From Mesorhizobium sp. WSM4311 (GTDB lineage Bacteria > Pseudomonadota > Alphaproteobacteria > Rhizobiales > Rhizobiaceae), in the NCBI RefSeq assembly GCF_002295115.1, contig NZ_NSFV01000004.1:496001-560000 (forward strand): a DNA stretch of 64,000 nucleotides, in the 5' to 3' direction. The notes beneath the pieces were generated by a model. It searched no databases. It was not told the origin of the DNA and saw only the letters and a program-made list of their open reading frames with translations. Shown piece after piece: positions 16,390 to 25,705 of the stretch. Position numbers and translations under genes: made by a program. Within the stretch, counting starts at the first letter, position 1, and each line of letters starts with the position of its first letter.

Positions 16390-17637
16390 ATGGATGCGCG
16401 CAACGATATGCTGAGGCTGTTGAATGGCCGCAGAGAGGGCTTCTCGCTCGAGCAGCCCTTCTATACCGATCCCGATTTCTTCAAGCTCGACATGGAGCTG
16501 ATCTGGTATCGCGACTGGCTGTTCGTCGGCCATGATTGCGAACTGCCCAAGCCCGGCAGCTTCATCACCGTACAGATCGGCGACTACCCTGTCGTGCTGG
16601 TGCGCGATCAGCAGGGCAAGATCAACGCCTTCCACAATTCCTGCCGCCACCGCGGCAGCCGCGTCTGCAACACCGACAAGGGCATGGCCGCCAAGCTGGT
16701 CTGCCCCTATCACCAATGGACCTATGAGTTGGACGGAAGGCTGCTGTTTGCCCGCCAGATGGCAGACGGCTTCGACAAAAGCCAGTTCGGCCTGAAGCCG
16801 GTCGCCTGCGAAAGCGTGGCCGGCTATATCTTCATCTGCCTGGCCAAGGAACCCGCCGACTTCGCGCCGATGCGGGCGATGATCGAACCCTATCTCAAGC
16901 CGCACCGGCTCAGCGAAGCAAAGATCGCCTTCGAGAGCACGATCGTCGAGAAGGGCAACTGGAAGCTCGTCTGGGAAAACAACCGCGAGTGCTATCATTG
17001 CGCCGGCAATCACCCGGAACTGTGCAAGACCTTCCCGGAAGCCCCGACGGTGACCGGTGTGCAAGGCGCCGACAGCGATCCGGAAATGCTGGCACACTGG
17101 GCCAAATGCGAGGCGGCCGGGCTGCCTAGCAAGTTCCGCATCGATCCGGCCGGGCAATACCGCGCCACCCGCGCGCCGCTGCTGCGCGATGCGGTCAGCT
17201 ACACGATGACGGGCAAGCGGGCGGTGAAGAAGAACCTGTCCGACAGCGTCTCGGCCGACCGCATCGGCTCCTTGCTGCTCTATCACTATCCGACGACGTG
17301 GAACCACATCCTCGGCGACCATGCCGTCACCTTCCGCGTGCTGCCGATCAGCGCCACGGAAACCGCGGTGACGACCAAATGGCTGGTGCACAAGGACGCA
17401 GTCGAGGGCGTCGACTACGATCTTGCCGAACTCACCCATGTCTGGACCGAGACCAACGACCAGGATCGCCGCATCGTCGAGGAAAACGCCTTCGGCATTC
17501 TGTCGCCGGCCTATGAGCCCGGCCCCTATTCGGAGCTGCACGAGGGCGGCGTGATCCAGTTTGTCGAATGGTACGCGTCCTTCATCGGCCCACGGCTTGC
17601 CGAAGACGGCCGGCCGGCTTTGCGCAGTGTCGCCTGA
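16390..17637 (+). CDS. gbcA: glycine betaine demethylase oxygenase subunit (Rieske type)
   Basis: Rieske non-heme iron oxygenase, 415 residues, predicted to remove one methyl group from glycine betaine to give dimethylglycine and formaldehyde. The Rieske cluster ligands are in CRHRGSRVC and CPYHQWTYELDG; the mononuclear iron site is in NRECYHCAGNHPELC with a later NDQDRRIVEENAFG. TTKWLVHKDAVEGVDYDLAE matches my memory of Pseudomonas GbcA. Stachydrine or another quaternary amine remains possible. It is followed by its reductase and preceded by a B12 riboswitch. Confidence 0.85.
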   Translation: MDARNDMLRLLNGRREGFSLEQPFYTDPDFFKLDMELIWYRDWLFVGHDCELPKPGSFITVQIGDYPVVLVRDQQGKINAFHNSCRHRGSRVCNTDKGMAAKLVCPYHQWTYELDGRLLFARQMADGFDKSQFGLKPVACESVAGYIFICLAKEPADFAPMRAMIEPYLKPHRLSEAKIAFESTIVEKGNWKLVWENNRECYHCAGNHPELCKTFPEAPTVTGVQGADSDPEMLAHWAKCEAAGLPSKFRIDPAGQYRATRAPLLRDAVSYTMTGKRAVKKNLSDSVSADRIGSLLLYHYPTTWNHILGDHAVTFRVLPISATETAVTTKWLVHKDAVEGVDYDLAELTHVWTETNDQDRRIVEENAFGILSPAYEPGPYSELHEGGVIQFVEWYASFIGPRLAEDGRPALRSVA

Positions 17638-17648
17638 GAGGTCTGGGG

Positions 17649-18752
17649 ATGAACGCGATGACGGATCTTGGCCTCTATCGCCATCTCGATCAGATGGCGC
17701 CCTGGAACGACAGGCTGCAGGTGCTGGAAGTGATCGGCGTCAGCGACGAGGCGCCTGACGTCAAGACCTTCACCTTCCGCTCCGACAACCAGACCTGGTT
17801 CCGCTACAAGCCGGGCCAGTTCGTGACGCTGGAACTGCCGACGTCGGACGGACCGCTGATGCGCACCTATACGCTGTCGTCGTCGCCGTCACGGCCGTTC
17901 TCGATCGCGGTGACGGTGAAGGCGCAGGCCGGCAGCATCGGCACACGCTGGATGTTCGAACACCTGGTGCCCGGTTCGCACGTCAAGGCTTATGGGCCGA
18001 GCGGCGACTTTTCGCTGCACAGCCACCCGGCGGCCAAATATCTGTTCATCTCGGCCGGTTCCGGCGTGACGCCGATGATGTCGATGCTGCGCTGGCTGAA
18101 CGATTGCGCGCCATGGACCGATGTCGGCTTCGTCAACTGCGCGCGGCGCGCCGAAGAGATCATCTTCCGCAAGGAACTCGAACTGCTCGGCGGCCATATG
18201 CCGGGCCTGTCGCTCGGCTTCATGATCGAGGAGCGGTCGAGCCGCGAGGGCTGGTATGGCCATATGGGCCGCATCGACGCGATCCGGCTGCCGCTGCTGG
18301 CGCCCGATTTCCGCGAACGCGAGATCTTCTGCTGCGGTCCGGATCCTTTCATGCGCGCCGTGCGCGGCATGCTTGAAGCCGCCGGCTTCGACATGACGAA
18401 ATACCACCAGGAGAGCTTTGCCGCCCCCGCGGTTGAGGAAGTCCCGGCGCCGTTCGCATCGCCTGGGGAAGACGTTGCCGTTCCTATCGAGGCAACACCG
18501 ATCCGCTTCGCGCTTTCGGATGTCGATGCCGAGTGCATCGCCGGCCAGACCGTGCTGCAGACGGCGCGTTCCTCGGGTGTGCGGATCCCCGCGGCCTGCG
18601 AATTCGGCCTGTGCGGAACCTGCAAGGTGAAGAAAGTCTCCGGCGCCGTCGAGATGAGCCACAATGGCGGCATCCTCGATCACGAGATAGATGACGGCTT
18701 CATCCTCGCTTGCTGCTCGAAGCCGCTTTCGGCTCTCGAAATAGAGGCGTGA
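17649..18752 (+). CDS. gbcB: glycine betaine demethylase reductase subunit
   Basis: Supplies electrons from NAD(P)H to GbcA. The 367 residues comprise an FAD-binding domain (MRTYTLSSSPS), an NAD-binding domain (LFISAGSGVTPMMSML, EIFCCGPDPFMRAV) and a C-terminal plant-type 2Fe-2S ferredoxin whose ligands are seen in ACEFGLCGTCK and the final ILACCSKP. ATG 17649 has GTCTGGGG upstream, 11 bases after the gbcA stop. The frame is open further upstream inside gbcA but that part is not homologous to the family. Confidence 0.9.
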   Translation: MNAMTDLGLYRHLDQMAPWNDRLQVLEVIGVSDEAPDVKTFTFRSDNQTWFRYKPGQFVTLELPTSDGPLMRTYTLSSSPSRPFSIAVTVKAQAGSIGTRWMFEHLVPGSHVKAYGPSGDFSLHSHPAAKYLFISAGSGVTPMMSMLRWLNDCAPWTDVGFVNCARRAEEIIFRKELELLGGHMPGLSLGFMIEERSSREGWYGHMGRIDAIRLPLLAPDFREREIFCCGPDPFMRAVRGMLEAAGFDMTKYHQESFAAPAVEEVPAPFASPGEDVAVPIEATPIRFALSDVDAECIAGQTVLQTARSSGVRIPAACEFGLCGTCKVKKVSGAVEMSHNGGILDHEIDDGFILACCSKPLSALEIEA

Positions 18753-18847
18753 CAGCGTCGGGCGGCCCCGGCGCGGCAGCCTTGCCAAGCAGTTGCGGCT
18801 GTTTCCAGGACCCTGGCGACCTCGGTAGGGCGCGCGTCAGGATCGGC

Positions 18848-19477
18848 TTATAAGGCGTTCTCGTTCGGCTTCGTCACCCGCCGCAGCGTCAGATTGATCC
18901 TGCCGCCGTTCTTGAGCAGCGCCGAGGTCGAGGGATAGATGCGGTCGACGCCGTGGAAGGCGAGACGGCCCTCGCCGCCGAGCACGACGACGTCGCCGCT
19001 CTTCAGCCTGAACGATTTGGTGGCGCCGTCGCGCGTCGTCTGGCCGACCCTGAACAGGCAATCGTCGCCCAGCGAGACAGAGACGACAGGCGCCGAGAAA
19101 TCGGCCTCGTCGCGGTCCTGGTGCAGGCCCATCTTCGCGTCGGCCGTGTAGAAATTGATAAGACAGGCCTCCGGCGGATTCGGATAGCTCGACACCTGCC
19201 GCCAAAGATCGAGCAGGCCCTCTGGGATCGGCGGCCATGGCTCTCCTGTCAGCGGATGCGTCGGCTGGTAGCGATAGCCGCGCTCCTTGTCGGTGACCCA
19301 GCCGAGCAGGCCGCAATTGGTCATGCGCACGCTCATCTCCTTGCCGGTGCGCGGCATGGCAGGGACGAACAGCGGGGCCTGCTGGACGATGCCTCTCACC
19401 TCTTCGACCAGCGCCTCCTGAACAGCGCGGGAGAGATGGGCCGGCATGTGACGGACGCCTTTGGGCAAAACGAGCAT
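18848..19477 (-). CDS. alkB: AlkB-like 2-oxoglutarate/Fe(II) dioxygenase
   Basis: DNA/RNA alkylation repair enzyme that oxidatively removes methyl groups. Motifs: the iron-binding LHQDRDEADF, the distal His in LAFHGVDRIYP, and the 2-oxoglutarate-binding RINLTLRR near the C-terminus. NFYTADAKMG precedes the HxD as in E. coli AlkB. The chosen ATG gives 209 residues, close to family size; the frame stays open to a TTG at 19540. Convergent with gbcB. Confidence 0.88.
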   Translation of the reverse strand: MLVLPKGVRHMPAHLSRAVQEALVEEVRGIVQQAPLFVPAMPRTGKEMSVRMTNCGLLGWVTDKERGYRYQPTHPLTGEPWPPIPEGLLDLWRQVSSYPNPPEACLINFYTADAKMGLHQDRDEADFSAPVVSVSLGDDCLFRVGQTTRDGATKSFRLKSGDVVVLGGEGRLAFHGVDRIYPSTSALLKNGGRINLTLRRVTKPNENAL

Positions 19478-19567
19478 GAGGTCGGTGATAATCCGGTTGC
19501 TGCTTTGACCTTGAAGAATGCCACACGGAGGCGCTGACAACGACCCGAAAACGTTCTGGCAGACGGA

Positions 19568-20005
19568 TCAGTCGTCGCCGACGCGGCCGCGCAGCTTCTT
19601 GATCGTGCCGCGTCCAGCCTTGCTCTTCAGCCGCCGCTCCACCGCGCCTTTCGAAGGGCGCGTCTTCTTGCGGGGTGGCGGCGGCGGTTCGGCTGCCTTG
19701 GCGACAAGCGCCGTGAGCCTCGCCCGGGCGTCCGCCCGGTTCTGCTCCTGGGTGCGGAAGCGCCCGGCCTCGATGACGATGACGCCGTCCTTGGTGGCGC
19801 GCTGGCCGGCAAGCTTGATCGTGCGGGCACGCACGCGTTCCGACAGGCCGGCCGCGCCGGCCGCGTCGAAGCGCAGTTGCACGGCGGTTGCCACCTTGTT
19901 GACGTTCTGGCCACCCGGCCCCGACGAGCGGATGAAATCCTCGTGCAGGTCACCGGGATGGATCACGGCTTCGCCCGATATGATGATGTCGTCGTCGATC
20001 GGCAT
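19568..20005 (-). CDS. arfB: alternative ribosome rescue factor, peptidyl-tRNA hydrolase ArfB
   Basis: Releases ribosomes stalled at the end of truncated mRNAs. The release-factor GGQ motif occurs in SSGPGGQNVNKV, and the basic C-terminal tail (PRKKTRPSKGAVERRLKSK) that threads into the empty mRNA channel is intact. The ATG at 20005 (MPIDDDIIISGEA) gives 145 residues, the usual length; the longer open frame to 20065 runs into the pckA terminator. Important where tmRNA is overloaded. Confidence 0.9.
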   Translation of the reverse strand: MPIDDDIIISGEAVIHPGDLHEDFIRSSGPGGQNVNKVATAVQLRFDAAGAAGLSERVRARTIKLAGQRATKDGVIVIEAGRFRTQEQNRADARARLTALVAKAAEPPPPPRKKTRPSKGAVERRLKSKAGRGTIKKLRGRVGDD

Positions 20006-20030
20006 GCCGCAGTCATGGCGCGGCGGCGGA

Positions 20031-20062
20031 CAAAAGAAAAGGCCCGATCGAAATCGGGCCTT
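20031..20062 (-). terminator. rho-independent terminator of pckA
   Basis: Read on the minus strand, GGCCCGAT and ATCGGGCC pair across four bases and are followed by a T-rich run (TTTTCTTTTG). It lies 25 bases beyond the pckA stop. Confidence 0.85.
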
Positions 20063-20086
20063 CAATGGTGCTGAGCGACGTGACGA

Positions 20087-21697
20087 TTACTCCGCCGCTT
20101 CCTGCATGCGTGGCGCCGCACCCATGACGGTTGCATCGACATGCGGCTCGAATTTCTCGAAGTTGACGGCGAACATGCCGACCAGTCTTGCCGCCTGGCG
20201 GTCATAGGCGGGCTTGTCGGCCCAGGTCGAGCGCGGATCGAGAATGGCGCTATCGACGCCAGGCACCGCCACCGGCACCTCGAAGCCGAAATTGGCATCG
20301 GTGCGGAATTCGGCTGTCTTCAGCGAGCCGTCGAGCGCGGCGGCCAGCAGAGCGCGTGTCGCCTTGATCGGCATGCGCTTGCCGGTGCCGTAGGCGCCGC
20401 CGGTCCAGCCGGTGTTGACCAGCCAGCAATCGGCGCCGTGGCTGGCGATGAGCTCGCGCAGCAGATTGCCGTATTCCGAGGGGTGGCGCGGCATGAACGG
20501 AGCGCCGAAGCAGGTCGAAAACGTCGCTTCGGGTTCGGTGACGCCCTTTTCGGTTCCGGCCACCTTGGCCGTATAGCCGGAGAGGAAATGATACATCGCC
20601 TGCGCCGGGGTCAGCCGCGCGATCGGCGGCATCACGCCGAAGGCGTCGGCGGTCAGCATGATGATGTTTTTGGGATGACTGGCGCGCCCGGTCTTCGAGG
20701 CGTTAGGGATGAAGTCGAGCGGATAGGCGCAGCGTGTGTTTTCGGTAAGGCGGCCATCGTTGAAGTCCGGCACGCCGTCGGCGTCGAGCACGACATTTTC
20801 CAGCACCGTGCCGAAGCGCTGCGTGGTGGCGAATATCTCCGGCTCGGCTTCAGCCGACAGCTTGATCGTCTTGGCGTAGCAGCCGCCTTCGAAATTGAAG
20901 ATGCCGTGCGGGCCCCAGCCATGCTCGTCGTCGCCTATCAGCGTGCGCGACGGATCGGCCGACAGTGTCGTCTTGCCGGTGCCGGAAAGCCCGAAGAAGA
21001 CGGCCGCTTCGCCGGCCGGCCCCTCATTGGCCGAACAATGCATCGGCATCACGCCCTTCTGCGGCAGCAGATAGTTGAGCATGGTGAACACCGACTTCTT
21101 CATCTCGCCGGCATAGGAGGTGCCGCCGATCAGCACGATCTTGCGGGTAAGGTCGACGGCAATCACCGTTTCCGCGCGGCTGCCGTGGCGGGCGGGGTCG
21201 GCGCGGAAGGACGGCAGGTCGATGATCGTCATCTCCGACACGAACTGTTCGAGCTCGGCCTTGTCCGGACGGATGAGAAGATTGCGGATGAACAGCGAGT
21301 GCCAGGCAAACTCGGTGATGACGCGCGTCGGCAGTTTCAGCTCGGCATCGGCGCCGCCGACGAGGTCCTGAACATAGAGATCCTTGTCCGCGGCGTGAGC
21401 AAGGAAATCGGCGAACAGCGTTTCGAACTGGGCCGGCGAGATCGCCTTGTTGTTGTCCCACCAGACATGCGCCTCGGTGTTGGCGTCGCGGACGACGAAC
21501 TTGTCCTTTGGCGAACGGCCTGTGTGCTGTCCGGTCTCGGCGACCAGCGCGCCATGCGCGGTCAGCCGGGCCTCGCCGCGCCGGATCGCCTCCTCGTAAA
21601 GGGCGGCCGCGCCAAAATTATAGCGCACCATACCGGTGGTTTTCAGGCCGATACGATCGATCGGGCAAGCAGGATTGCGTTTGCCGACTTCCGACAT
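20087..21697 (-). CDS. pckA: phosphoenolpyruvate carboxykinase (ATP)
   Basis: Converts oxaloacetate and ATP to phosphoenolpyruvate, the first step of gluconeogenesis from C4-dicarboxylates. The 536-residue chain has the kinase-1a loop [16 protein letters not shown], the PEPCK-specific region [13 protein letters not shown] and the substrate site [10 protein letters not shown]. The ATG at 21697 (MSEVGKRNP) has AAGGGAC upstream; the frame is open 102 bases further but without family similarity. Divergent from chvI, as in other rhizobia. Confidence 0.96.
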   Translation of the reverse strand: MSEVGKRNPACPIDRIGLKTTGMVRYNFGAAALYEEAIRRGEARLTAHGALVAETGQHTGRSPKDKFVVRDANTEAHVWWDNNKAISPAQFETLFADFLAHAADKDLYVQDLVGGADAELKLPTRVITEFAWHSLFIRNLLIRPDKAELEQFVSEMTIIDLPSFRADPARHGSRAETVIAVDLTRKIVLIGGTSYAGEMKKSVFTMLNYLLPQKGVMPMHCSANEGPAGEAAVFFGLSGTGKTTLSADPSRTLIGDDEHGWGPHGIFNFEGGCYAKTIKLSAEAEPEIFATTQRFGTVLENVVLDADGVPDFNDGRLTENTRCAYPLDFIPNASKTGRASHPKNIIMLTADAFGVMPPIARLTPAQAMYHFLSGYTAKVAGTEKGVTEPEATFSTCFGAPFMPRHPSEYGNLLRELIASHGADCWLVNTGWTGGAYGTGKRMPIKATRALLAAALDGSLKTAEFRTDANFGFEVPVAVPGVDSAILDPRSTWADKPAYDRQAARLVGMFAVNFEKFEPHVDATVMGAAPRMQEAAE

Positions 21698-21780
21698 TGG
21701 TGTCCCTTCTACGATTTGCCGCATCTTTGCCGGCGCATTTCCGGCACGCCCGCCGAGCGGGCTGAGATGGTCAAAACCAG

Positions 21781-21850
21781 AAAAGCCAAATGATATCAAA
21801 TCATTAATCGATTTAAAAATTTTGAAAGTTGTTTAAATCGTTTATATATG
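21781..21850. promoter_or_regulatory. AT-rich divergent promoter region, pckA / chvI
   Basis: The gap between pckA and chvI holds an AT-rich block unlike the surrounding sequence. Within it CGATTTAAA (21809-21817) and TTTAAATCG (21832-21840) form a 9-base inverted repeat with 14 bases between, a plausible regulator site for one or both promoters. No certain -35/-10 pair was assigned. Confidence 0.5.
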
Positions 21851-22040
21851 CGAAAAGTTTCACGGTTGCCCAAAGGATTGGCGATGTTCGTTCGTCCAAT
21901 CCATGTCGAGGTAGGATTGTGGCCTGCGGCACCCCGCGCGTGACAGCGGACAAGGCCTATGCCACATTTTGTACCTAATTTGTCCTGCAAAAGCCCCTTC
22001 TCTACGAAAGAAGGGACAGCTCATGAGGGAGCCGCTTGAA

Positions 22041-22742
22041 ATGGCAACAATCGCGCTTGTCGATGACGACCGCAACATTCTGACGTCGGTGTCGATCGCC
22101 CTCGAATCCGAGGGATATCGCGTCGAGACCTACACGGATGGTGCGTCCGCGCTGGAAGGCCTGGCAGCGCGTCCGCCAAATCTTGCCATCCTCGACATCA
22201 AGATGCCGCGCATGGACGGCATGGAGCTCTTGCGCCGGATGCGCCAGAAGTCCGACCTGCCGGTGATCTTCCTGACCTCCAAGGACGACGAGATCGATGA
22301 ATTGTTCGGCCTCAAGATGGGCGCCGACGATTTCATCCGCAAACCGTTCTCGCAGCGCCTGCTGGTCGAGCGGGTGCGCGCCGTGCTGCGCCGTGCCAGC
22401 GCCCGCGAGGCTGCGGCAAAGGCGCCCAGCCAGCAGGCCCGCTCGCTCGAGCGCGGCCAGCTCGTCATGGACCAGGAGCGCCACACCTGCACCTGGAAGG
22501 GCGAACCGGTGACGCTCACCGTCACCGAATTCCTGATACTGCATTCGCTGGCGCAGCGCCCCGGTGTCGTAAAAAGCCGTGATGCGCTGATGGATTCGGC
22601 CTATGATGAGCAGGTCTATGTCGACGACCGTACCATCGACAGCCACATCAAGCGGCTGCGCAAGAAGTTCAAGGCTGTCGACGACGACTTCGAGATGATC
22701 GAAACCCTTTACGGAGTCGGATACCGGTTCCGCGAAGCGTGA
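22041..22742 (+). CDS. chvI: two-component response regulator ChvI
   Basis: OmpR-type regulator partnered with ChvG; controls envelope, exopolysaccharide, acid response and symbiosis genes in rhizobia. The receiver domain begins [19 protein letters not shown]; the phospho-acceptor is D52 ([12 protein letters not shown]), matching Sinorhizobium numbering. The winged-helix DNA-binding domain ends [16 protein letters not shown] 22041 ([10 protein letters not shown]) corresponds to the start of known ChvI and has GAGGGAG 9 bases upstream; ATG 22023 with AAGGGAC upstream would add six residues. Confidence 0.95.
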   Translation: MATIALVDDDRNILTSVSIALESEGYRVETYTDGASALEGLAARPPNLAILDIKMPRMDGMELLRRMRQKSDLPVIFLTSKDDEIDELFGLKMGADDFIRKPFSQRLLVERVRAVLRRASAREAAAKAPSQQARSLERGQLVMDQERHTCTWKGEPVTLTVTEFLILHSLAQRPGVVKSRDALMDSAYDEQVYVDDRTIDSHIKRLRKKFKAVDDDFEMIETLYGVGYRFREA

Positions 22743-22745
22743 AAT

Positions 22746-22835
22746 AGGCAGTAGGGAATAGTCAGTAGTCCGTTTTGAATGGTGCGAGCGGCCACATTAC
22801 CGCGATCTCAGCCACTTCTCTATTCCCTACTGCCT
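22746..22835. repeat. inverted repeat in the chvI-chvG gap
   Basis: AGGCAGTAGGGAATAG (22746-22761) and CTATTCCCTACTGCCT (22820-22835) are perfect 16-base complements with 58 bases between. Around them run TAG-rich direct repeats (GTAGGGAATAGTCAGTAG). In RNA this would form a stem between the two coding regions. There is no U-tract, so it is not an obvious terminator. Confidence 0.75.
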
Positions 22836-22872
22836 ACTCGCTACTCACTAATTAGGCAGGGCCTGCTATTCG

Positions 22873-24657
22873 ATGGCAGTGGAAGCACAGCGAACAAGAC
22901 CGACGGGCGCCGCCAGGCGGCCGTCGCGCATCATGCCGTCCTTCGTCTCGAAGATCACGGTGCCGATGCGCCGCTTCCTCGGCCACCACATCTTTTCCAG
23001 CCTGACCCGGCGCATCCTGTTTCTCAACCTTGCCGGCCTGGCTGTCCTGGTCACCGGCATCCTCTACCTCAACACCTTCCGCGACGGGCTGATCGATGCC
23101 CGCGTCGAAAGCCTGATGACGCAGGGCGAGATCATCGCCGGCGCGATCGCGGCGTCGGCGACGGTCGAAACCGATTCGATCAGCATCGACCCGGAAAAGC
23201 TGCTTGAGCTGCAGGCCGGCGAAAGCCTGGGGCCGGGCTCGGATCAACTCGACAATCTCGACTTCCCGATCAATCCCGAGCGTGTCGCGCCAGTGCTGCG
23301 GCGGCTGATCTCGCCGACCCGCACGCGGGCCCGCATCTATGACCGCGACGCCAATCTGCTGCTCGATTCGCGCCACCTCTATTCGCGCGGCCAGATCCTG
23401 CGCTACGATCTGCCGCCGGTCGAGGAGGAAGAGCCCGACCTTGTCGAACGCGTCCAGAAGTTCATCTTCGACTTCTTCCGCAACACCGACCTGCCGGTCT
23501 ATCGCGAGCAGCCGGGCGGCAATGGCGCCGCCTTCCCGGAAGTGGTCAAGGCGCTGACCGGCAGCCCGTCGACCATCGTGCGCGTCTCCGAGCAGGGCGA
23601 GCAGATCGTTTCGGTGGCGGTACCAATCCAGCGCTTCCGCGCCGTCCTCGGCGTGCTGATGCTGTCGACCGAAGGCGGCGACATCGACAAGATCGTCGCG
23701 GCAGAGCGCAAGGCGATCCTGCGCGTCTTCGGCATCGCGGCACTGGTCACCGCCATCCTGTCGATGCTTTTGGCCTCGACCATCGCCAATCCGCTGCGCC
23801 GGCTGTCTGCCGCGGCGGTGCGGGTCCGGCGCGGCGTCAAGAGCCGTGAGGAAATCCCCGACTTTTCCGACCGGCAGGACGAGATCGGCAATCTTTCGGT
23901 CGCCGTGCGCGACATGACCAACGCGCTCTATGCTCGCATCGAGGCGATCGAAAGCTTCGCCGCCGATGTGTCGCACGAATTGAAGAACCCGCTGACCTCG
24001 CTGCGCAGCGCCGTGGAAACCTTGCCCCTGGCCAAGAACGACAATTCGCGCAGCCGGCTGATGGACATCATCCAGCATGACGTGCGCCGGCTGGACCGAC
24101 TGATCACCGACATTTCCGACGCTTCCCGTCTCGATGCCGAACTGGCGCGAGAAGATGCGGGAACGGTCGACCTGAAGAAATTCATCACCGACCTCGTCGC
24201 CGTGTCGCGCGAGACCACGCGCAACAAGAAGGCGGTCGAGATCGAACTCAAGGTCGCCAAGCTGCCGCAGGGCGTGAAAGGCTATTTCGTCGCCGGCCAC
24301 GACCTGCGCATCGGCCAGGTCGTCACCAATCTGATCGAGAATGCGCGCTCCTTCGTTCCCGAGGCCCATGGCCACATCAGCCTGTCGCTGGCGCGCGCCG
24401 GCAAGTTCAACATCCTGACCGTCGACGACAATGGTCCCGGCATCCGCGCCGACAATATCGACCGCATCTTCGAACGCTTCTACACCGACCGGCCGGCGGG
24501 CGAGGCGTTCGGCCAGAATTCGGGCCTTGGCCTGTCGATCTCCAGGCAGATCGTCGAAGCCCATGGCGGCACGCTGACCGCCGAGAACATTCCCGGCACC
24601 AAGCCCGGCGAGATCAAGGGCGCGCGCTTCGTCGTGACGCTGCCGGCCGAAGGCTGA
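22873..24657 (+). CDS. chvG: sensor histidine kinase ChvG (ExoS)
   Basis: Membrane sensor kinase for ChvI, 594 residues. TM1 is at about 47-66 (ILFLNLAGLAVLVTGILYL), followed by a periplasmic sensor of about 200 residues with an acidic stretch (VEEEEPDLVERV), TM2 at about 283-305, HAMP, then the H-box with H368 (FAADVSHELKNPLTSL), N-box, and G-boxes DDNGPGI and NSGLGLSIS. In other rhizobia the periplasmic inhibitor ExoR controls this kinase; exoR is not in the window. Confidence 0.95.
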   Translation: MAVEAQRTRPTGAARRPSRIMPSFVSKITVPMRRFLGHHIFSSLTRRILFLNLAGLAVLVTGILYLNTFRDGLIDARVESLMTQGEIIAGAIAASATVETDSISIDPEKLLELQAGESLGPGSDQLDNLDFPINPERVAPVLRRLISPTRTRARIYDRDANLLLDSRHLYSRGQILRYDLPPVEEEEPDLVERVQKFIFDFFRNTDLPVYREQPGGNGAAFPEVVKALTGSPSTIVRVSEQGEQIVSVAVPIQRFRAVLGVLMLSTEGGDIDKIVAAERKAILRVFGIAALVTAILSMLLASTIANPLRRLSAAAVRVRRGVKSREEIPDFSDRQDEIGNLSVAVRDMTNALYARIEAIESFAADVSHELKNPLTSLRSAVETLPLAKNDNSRSRLMDIIQHDVRRLDRLITDISDASRLDAELAREDAGTVDLKKFITDLVAVSRETTRNKKAVEIELKVAKLPQGVKGYFVAGHDLRIGQVVTNLIENARSFVPEAHGHISLSLARAGKFNILTVDDNGPGIRADNIDRIFERFYTDRPAGEAFGQNSGLGLSISRQIVEAHGGTLTAENIPGTKPGEIKGARFVVTLPAEG

Positions 24658-24677
24658 CCTCTAGCTCGAACATAACC

Positions 24678-25139
24678 ATGCCCGAACCCGCCGCGCAGCC
24701 TGAAAACATTCACGGAACCGCGATCCTGATCGGCGACCGCGGCGTCCTTATCACCGGGCCGTCCGGCGCCGGCAAGACGACGCTGGCGCTGACACTCCTG
24801 GACCATTGCCGCGCGCGAGGCCTGTTCTCACGGCTGATCGGCGACGACAGGCTGCTTGCCGCGGCCCGCGCCGGGCGGCTGGTCTGTCGCGTGCCGCCGA
24901 CTATCGCCGGTCTCGCCGAAGTCCCTGGGTTCATGCCGCGCCCGCTGCCGTTCGAACCGGGCGGAGTGATCGACCTGCATGTGAGGCTGGTGCCAAAGGC
25001 AGAGATGGCCCGTTTCCAGGAGGAAATCAGCGAGCCGGTCGCAGGCTGCCCGGTACCGCGTATCGACCTTGCCGAGCGTAACGCCGCCACGGCCCTGCCC
25101 GCCGTGATGGCGCGGCTGTCCATCATGCCTTTTCTATGA
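24678..25139 (+). CDS. hprK: HPr kinase/phosphorylase, short alphaproteobacterial form
   Basis: Phosphorylates HPr on its regulatory serine. The 153 residues contain only the catalytic domain: Walker A TGPSGAGKTT, the IGDDRLL strand and a C-terminal HPrK-type segment. The N-terminal domain of Gram-positive HprK is absent, as usual in alphaproteobacteria. It sits between chvG and the EIIA(Man)/HPr pair, a conserved regulatory PTS locus with no sugar permease, implying signalling rather than transport. Confidence 0.9.
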   Translation: MPEPAAQPENIHGTAILIGDRGVLITGPSGAGKTTLALTLLDHCRARGLFSRLIGDDRLLAAARAGRLVCRVPPTIAGLAEVPGFMPRPLPFEPGGVIDLHVRLVPKAEMARFQEEISEPVAGCPVPRIDLAERNAATALPAVMARLSIMPFL

Positions 25140-25303
25140 TCCGCCCTGGGTTTTTTGCTGCAATGCGTCAAAATGGCATGGGCCGGCGCAATTTTGGGCT
25201 TGTCAACGGGCCGCGCGTCGACAAGATAGCGCTCCCGCCGCCTGGAATGGCTGGCGAACATAAAATGCGCCTGTGAAGCGGCGATGACGGGAGCCACCAA
25301 AGA

Positions 25304-25705
25304 ATGATCGGACTCGTGCTTGTAACGCACGGTCAACTGGCCACCGAGTTCCGACATGCCGTCGAACATGTCGTCGGGCCACAAGACAATTTCGAAACCG
25401 TGGCGATCGGTGCCGACGACGATATGGAACAGCGTCGCCGCGACATCGTCGACGCCGTGGCCCGTGTCGATACCGGGGCTGGTGTTATCGTGCTGACCGA
25501 CATGTTCGGCGGCACGCCGTCGAACCTCGCCATTTCGGTGATGGAGTCCGGCCGCACCGAGGTGATCGCCGGCATGAACCTGCCGATGCTGATCAAGCTG
25601 TCCTCGATCCGCAAGGGCGACAATATGGCCGCCGCGCTCGACGAGGCGCAGGCCGCCGGGCGCAAATACATCAATGTCGCCAGCCAGCTTCTGAGCAGCA
25701 AATGA
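25304..25705 (+). CDS. PTS EIIA component, mannose (Man) family
   Basis: 133-residue phosphotransfer protein. The probable phosphorylated residue is H9 in GLVLVTHGQLA, with the Asp of VLTDMFGGTPSN nearby as in EIIA-Man. No EIIB, EIIC or EIID follows, so it is a regulatory EIIA that receives phosphate from HPr. A 164-base gap without recognisable features separates it from hprK. It overlaps the HPr gene by ATGA. Often named manX or ptsM-like EIIA; I leave the symbol empty. Confidence 0.92.
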   Translation: MIGLVLVTHGQLATEFRHAVEHVVGPQDNFETVAIGADDDMEQRRRDIVDAVARVDTGAGVIVLTDMFGGTPSNLAISVMESGRTEVIAGMNLPMLIKLSSIRKGDNMAAALDEAQAAGRKYINVASQLLSSK

